Positions 60,067 to 64,000 of a stretch of 64,000 bases of DNA are shown here, in pieces. Where the stretch lies: assembly GCA_963730535.1 (NCBI GenBank), contig CAVSRU010000011.1, positions 296,951-360,950 of the forward strand, in the 5' to 3' direction. The DNA is from DASSUW01 sp963730535. Its GTDB lineage: Bacteria > Actinomycetota > Thermoleophilia > Solirubrobacterales > Solirubrobacteraceae. Within the stretch, counting starts at the first letter, position 1; every line of letters begins with the position of its first letter. The translations under genes and the position numbers were made by a program. Below the pieces are notes generated by a model that had not been told where the DNA came from, ran no database searches, and was given only the letters and a program-made list of their open reading frames with translations.

Positions 60067-60349
60067 TCAGCCCTCCGTACGCCGCATGCGGTCCTGCTCG
60101 CGCGCGGGGATTCGCTTGGTGACGAGCCGCTGTCGCTCCGGGTCGACGCGGCGGGTGGCGGCTCGGCTGGACGTCGGCGCGACCTCGGCGTACAGGGACG
60201 CCGTGGTCTTCGGGTCGACCATGCGCTCCACGAACGCGGCCAGCTCCTGAGTCGTCGACTTTGACCGGGCCGTCCTTCTCGGCCGAGATCACCTGGTGCA
60301 CGTGGCGGATCTCGCCGCTCTGCTTGTCGTAGAAGACGTACTGCTTCAT
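60067..60349 (-). pseudogene. small hypothetical protein, frameshifted
   Basis: About 94 residues if restored. ATG 60349 overlaps the protease stop (ATGA) and encodes 'MKQYVFYDKQSGEIRHVHQV'; the frame then loses sense near 60258, where one A too many in CAAAG would bring in 'TTQELAAFVERMVDPKTTAS' and 'QRLVTKRIPAREQDRMRRTE', ending just before the stand-alone domain gene. No recognised family. Operon with its neighbours. Confidence 0.55.
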
Positions 60350-61552
60350 CCGCTTCCTCCCGTGTCGAGCACGAGGATGTTCCCGGTGCCGAACGCCTCG
60401 AGGTCTTGCATGTGCGCCACGCTGAGCCGGAACGTGATCGTGCGCGCGCGGCCGGCCCAGGCCCCGGTGTACACGTTGCTCGGCGCGCCGTCGGAGCCCC
60501 AGTGGCGGCCTCCGAAGACGTAGGGCCCGGGGCGGTCTCCGTCGACCATGAACACCTCGACGGCCCACGCGTTGTCACGGTCGAAGTCGCTGCGGGAGTC
60601 GAGCATCGACACGTGGCCCCAGGCGAGCAGTGAGACGGTGCGGCGCAGGTCGACGGTGACGACGTCGCACCCGCCGGTGGACTCGAGCGCCCACAGCGGG
60701 ATGGTCACCGCGCTGGCGCCGGTCTGGACGACGTGCGGGTACCGGCTGCGCATCCCCTTGATGTCGACCTCGTGCGCGCGCCGCCGCTCTCCTCCGTAGA
60801 ACGCGTACATGACCGCGTCGGTGTTGCCGGAGTGCCGCAGGCCGAGCGCGTGTCCCATCTCGTGCAGGGCGACCGTCTCGACGTCGACGTTGCCCCCGCC
60901 GTCCGCGAGGGCCCAGCTCTCGGCGTCATCGAAGTGCACCCGCCCGTCCTGGGGATAGAACGCGTGGGCGTAGACGTCGCCCGAGCCGTCGAACGGGAAG
61001 CCATCGCCGTGGTCACCGGTCTCCCAGCTCACCGGAGCTGAGCGTCCGCCGTCGTCGCCGTGGAAGGGAACGTGCGCGGGATCAGGCTCGCCCACGTGTT
61101 CAGCGCCGTCTGGACGGCGCCCACCTCGGTCCCGATGTCGGGGGTGCCGGTGCCCATGAACCAGCGGATCTGCTGCTGGTCCCACGGGGTGCCCCCGAAG
61201 ACGAACGGGTCGCTGTCCTCCACCCCGGGGCCGCCGATCTCCTCCGGCTCGAGGTCCGGCAGGCCGCAGCGCGGCCGGCTCATCAGCTTCAGCGTCTCGA
61301 GGTTGAGGACACCGGTCTCCTCGAGCCGGTAGAAGGCCTGGAAGCGCAGCAGCGCCCGTGAGAGATGGCGGCAGAGGACGCCGGGCGGGCAGTCGTGTTT
61401 CTCCACGAACCCGAAGCGGCGAGGAACTGCTCGGCCTGCGGGACGAGCGCGTCGTCCTTCTGGTTGCGGCGGACCAGCGGCTCGACGGGGTCGCGGTTCT
61501 CGCGCGCGTCGAGCAGCTCCTCCCGCCGCGGGTGATGGGGGCCGGCCGGCGC
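60346..61552 (-). pseudogene. matrixin-like metalloprotease with cysteine switch, frameshifted
   Basis: Bacterial MMP-like (M10A) zinc protease about 400 residues long if restored. Order: PG-binding-like prodomain ('LLRFQAFYRLEETGVLNLET'), cysteine switch 'MSRPRCGLPDLEPEE', catalytic domain ('QQIRWFMGTGTPDIGTEVGA', 'VALHEMGHALGLRHSGNT' with HExxHxxGxxH, Met-turn 'AVMYAFYGG'), and a C-terminal domain shared with the stand-alone 118-residue protein. Frames change near 61032 (a G missing) and near 61420 (a C missing); the N-terminal start was not found. The upstream end is set by a TAG. Confidence 0.78.
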
Positions 61553-61667
61553 CTACAGCGCCCGGCCGCTGCCCGAAGGCTGATGCATCGAGTCCCGTCG
61601 CCCACCGAGGGTCCTCCAGACATCGCCCAAAGCTCTCATTGCGACCATACTCCACTGCGGCGCGGCC

Positions 61668-61700
61668 GCCAGCGCCAGGACCAACGGCCCTGGCGCTGGC
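61668..61700 (-). terminator. strong terminator hairpin after the RTX-like gene
   Basis: A perfect 12-bp stem GCCAGCGCCAGG (61668-61679) / CCTGGCGCTGGC (61689-61700) with a 9-nt loop lies 11 bp beyond the RTX-like gene's stop. It separates that gene from the protease. Confidence 0.65.
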
Positions 61701-61710
61701 AGCGCGGTCG

Positions 61711-63454
61711 CTATGAAGCGGCCACGACGCGGGTGAGCCGGGCCAGCTTGGCGCGCGGGAGCTTGCGCTTCTCGCCGTCGACCTCGAGCACGGTCTTGCC
61801 CTTGACCGTGCGGGCGTGGGACTTCAGCCACGCTTCCCGACGACGCGTCGCCGAGCGTCACCGTGTCGGCGCCGACGGCTGTCGATGACGACGTCGTCGC
61901 CGGGCGCGCCGTCGATCGTGTCGTTGCCCGGCCCGCCGATGAGCACGTCGTCGCCCGCGCCGCCGAGGAGCGTGTCGTCGCCGTCGCCGCCGATGAGCAC
62001 GTCGTCGCCGTCGCCGCCGTCGAGGGTGAGCAGCGCCGACGTCGGCGGCCAGCCCGGAGGCGTCGACCACGTCGTCGCCGGCCAGCGCGTTGACGGTCAG
62101 CCGGTCGCTGCCGGCGATGGCGCCGGACACCGAGACCAGGGCGGCGAGACCGCTGACCTGCGCGCTCGGCCCGGCGCCGGTGACGATCACGACGTCGTCG
62201 CCGTTCGTGGCGTTGACGATGACGTTGTCGGCCGCGGCGTCGTCGCCGCCGCCGACTGGCGGCGAGGTCGGCCGCCACGTTCGTCGACGTCGGTGCCGGA
62301 CAGGTCGTTGACGACGACGTTGTCGGTGCCGCCGAGCGTCCTGGCGACGATGGACTCGACGTCGTCGAGGTCCATGATGATGTTGCCGAGGTTGCGGGAG
62401 AACCGCACCCGCCCGCCGTTGGCGGAGGCGTCCATGTTCTCGTCGCCGTTGCTGCCGTTGAACAGCATCGTGTCGGTGCCGTCCTGGCCCTCGACGATGT
62501 CGCTGCCGTCGCCCGGATCCCACTGGAACGTGTCGTCGCCGGCGCCGAGGAACGCCGATGTCGTTGCCCTGCTGGCCGTCGACGAAGTCGTTGCCGTCGC
62601 CGCCGAGCAGGAGTGTCGACGCCGTTGCTGCCGAGGAGCGTGTCGTTGCCCGCGCCGCCGTCGACGGTGATGCGCGATGAGCGCGGCCAGGTTCCCGGTC
62701 GCGGAGAAGCTGTCGTCGCCGCCGTTGGCGTTGAGGACGAGCTTCTCGGAGGTGCCGATGTCGATCGCGAACGGCGCCGGGTTGAGCCGGTCGAAGCGGA
62801 CGCGGGTGCCGTTGGCCGTGGTGGTGAACTGCTCGGCGCCGTTGCCGCCGTTGACCTCGACCGTGTCGACGCCGTCGCCGCCCTCGTTGAGGTCGGTGTC
62901 GTCGCCGGGGTTCCAGATCATCCGGTCGTTGCCGCTCTGCCCGAAGGCCTGGTCGTCGGCGTCGCCGCCGGTGATGCGTGTCGTTCTCGCTGCCGCCGAA
63001 CAGCAGGTCGAAGCCGCCGCTTGCCGAGCAGCGTGTCGTTGCCGGCCTGGCCGAAGAGCTGGTCGCCGCCGGAGCCGCCGGTGAGCGTGTCGTTGCCGGC
63101 GCCGCCGAACAGGTTGGCCGCCGGCAGCGCGCCGTTGGCCTCGTTGAGGCGTGATCGTGTCCTGGCCGCCGAGACCGAAGACCTGGATCAGCGAGGTGTT
63201 GGCGACCGTCGGCGTGCCGCCGATGACGGCGACCGCGCCGCCGTTGACCAGGATCTTGCCGGCCGCGTCGCGGCTGATCGTGATCGTGTTGTTGGCGGCT
63301 GTCGCCGTTGACGGTCAGCACGCCGGCGCTGAACGTCGCGGTGGTCGCCGCGCTCGCCGGCACGCTCGTGGCGGCGAGCACGCCGGCGGCGAGCACGGCG
63401 CTCGGCGAGGAGGCGGCGGGCGCGCCTTGGGGCGGTGTCACGTCTTGGCTTCAT
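61711..63454 (-). pseudogene. RTX-like GGxGxD calcium-binding repeat protein, many frameshifts
   Basis: Secreted protein of about 570 residues when read across frames. A signal peptide ('AVLAAGVLAATSVPASAATT') is followed by haemolysin-type nonapeptide repeats (e.g. 'GGDGNDFVDGQQGND', 'NPGDDTDLNEGGDGVDTVEV', 'NATNGDDVVIVTGAG') and by beta-roll linkers ('LVLNANGGDDSFSATGNLAA'). The C-terminus reads 'KGKTVLEVDGEKRKLPRAKL'. More than ten one-base insertions break the frame. ATG 63454 (or 63457) follows AGGAG. A calcium-binding surface or exported protein; the indels probably reflect sequence quality. Confidence 0.72.
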
Positions 63455-63462
63455 CATCTCTC

Positions 63463-63528
63463 CTGGTTCCGGTTGGACGCGTCGGTGACAAGACGCGTCC
63501 GGCGCGGCCTTATTCCGCTCGGAACCAG
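63463..63528. promoter_or_regulatory. nested inverted repeats upstream of RTX-like gene
   Basis: Outer pair CTGGTTCCG (63463-63471) / CGGAACCAG (63520-63528), both 9 bp and perfect. Inside, GGACGCGTC (63475-63483) / GACGCGTCC (63492-63500), also perfect. It sits between divergent genes; probably an operator or an untranslated structured leader. Confidence 0.5.
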
Positions 63529-63603
63529 CTGAGGTTGTCCTCCCCCTGGCGATACCGGGTGCCACGGTGGTCGCCGCCCCGTGGCGGATCGATCATCTCC
63601 GGT

Positions 63604-64000
63604 ATGGACACGACCTTCTCACCTGAATCCACCTGGCGAGCCGTCCTCCGGCCGCTTGTCACCAGCCGCGGCTGGGCCGCGGTGACCCATCATCTCCTCG
63701 GCCTGCCGCTCGGCATCGCGTACTTCACGTGGCTCGTCACCGGGCTCGCGGTCGGCGCCGGGCTGGCCATCACGCTCGTCGGGATCCCGATCCTCACGCT
63801 CGTGCTCGCCAGCGTGCGCCCGCTGCTGGCGGGCGAGCGCGCGCTCACCAACGCGCTCCTCGGCACCGCGATCCCTCGCGGCGGCCTCGCACCGCGCGGC
63901 GACGGCTGGCTTGGCCAGCTGAAGGCCTATTGGACCGATTCGACGACCTGGCGGGGCGTGGCCTACCTGCTCGCACGCTTCCCGGCCGGCGCGCTGACGC
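63604..64000 (+). CDS. membrane sensor-domain protein (3' end outside window)
   Basis: ATG 63604 opens a frame to the window edge: 'STWRAVLRPLVTSRGWAAVT', then hydrophobic 'LTLVLASVRPLLAGERALTN' and 'STTWRGVAYLLARFPAGALT'. This is the four-helix sensor domain that precedes many actinobacterial histidine kinases. Whether a kinase follows cannot be seen. The frame is intact over 400 bp, in contrast with the broken genes just before it. Confidence 0.75.
   Translation, partial: MDTTFSPESTWRAVLRPLVTSRGWAAVTHHLLGLPLGIAYFTWLVTGLAVGAGLAITLVGIPILTLVLASVRPLLAGERALTNALLGTAIPRGGLAPRGDGWLGQLKAYWTDSTTWRGVAYLLARFPAGALT

Noticed and set aside
61029..61655. Separate short gene at the protease N-terminal end
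   Set aside because: It reads into the protease prodomain and catalytic domain in order and only stops because of a one-base deletion.
1..64000. tRNA or rRNA genes
   Set aside because: No cloverleaf-like or rRNA-like conserved stretch (such as GGTTCGAATCC-type T arms with a matching acceptor stem) was found by eye.

Overview
The window is about 64 kb of very GC-rich DNA (strong G/C at third codon positions, many GTG/TTG starts, very frequent 4-base xTGA overlaps between genes). It suggests a high-GC actinobacterium. The secreted protein at 1763-2719, whose Fn3-like repeat has the 'TYHYRLVARNAKG' style, the AbiEi/DUF559 protein and the general gene style point to Thermoleophilia (Solirubrobacter/Conexibacter-like). 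That placement is an inference from protein style, not a database result. No rRNA, tRNA or CRISPR array was seen.

Layout. 0-3.4 kb: an XRE regulator overlapping a truncated ImmA/IrrE metallopeptidase, divergent from an AlbA_2-domain protein; then a secreted Fn3-like protein and an NAD(P)-binding protein. 3.4-23.9 kb: a large cell-envelope polymer locus. The minus-strand arm holds two GT2/CDP-glycerol glycerophosphotransferase (TagF-like) fusions, a sulfotransferase and a GH-A-clan secreted hydrolase; GT4 and GDPD genes lie next to it. The plus-strand arm runs sulfotransferase, GT4, CDP-alcohol phosphotransferase/DUF5941, cytidylyltransferase, sn-glycerol-1-phosphate dehydrogenase (G1PDH)-like, a second CDP-alcohol phosphotransferase, TagGH-like ABC exporter and O-antigen ligase-like protein, nearly all overlapping. 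Together they look like a complete route for precursor synthesis, polymerisation, sulfation, export and ligation of a glycerophosphate-containing glycopolymer. The G1PDH is the unexpected part.

24-35 kb: a cyclase-family hydrolase, an AbiEi/DUF559 gene preceded by striking 20-bp repeats, and a minus-strand purine/oxamate catabolism operon: AllK-AllF-AllG-AllH (carbamate kinase and oxamate carbamoyltransferase subunits), CBS protein, asparaginase, nucleobase permease, CoxG-like protein and an acyl-CoA synthetase whose start codon is missing. 35-48.9 kb: housekeeping and accessory genes (AMIN-like secreted protein, short sugar transferase, CAP protein, PhzF, a frameshifted MBL hydrolase, RecQ fused to a phosphoribosyltransferase domain, a lipoprotein, two LysR regulators, a response regulator fused in frame to a histidine kinase, an orphan SBP lipoprotein, an EamA exporter). 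48.9-55.3 kb: TrkA/TrkH potassium uptake, an Lrp-type regulator divergent from the HPPD-homogentisate dioxygenase tyrosine catabolism pair, and a PspC protein.

55.3-63.5 kb: a stretch of secreted or degraded genes: a PLP decarboxylase, an LVIVD propeller protein, a short calcium-independent repeat-domain protein, a matrixin protease with a cysteine switch, and an RTX-like GGxGxD repeat protein. Nearly every gene here is broken by single-base indels. The clustering means either a low-quality stretch of sequence or local pseudogenisation. At 63.6 kb an intact plus-strand membrane sensor-domain gene runs off the window.
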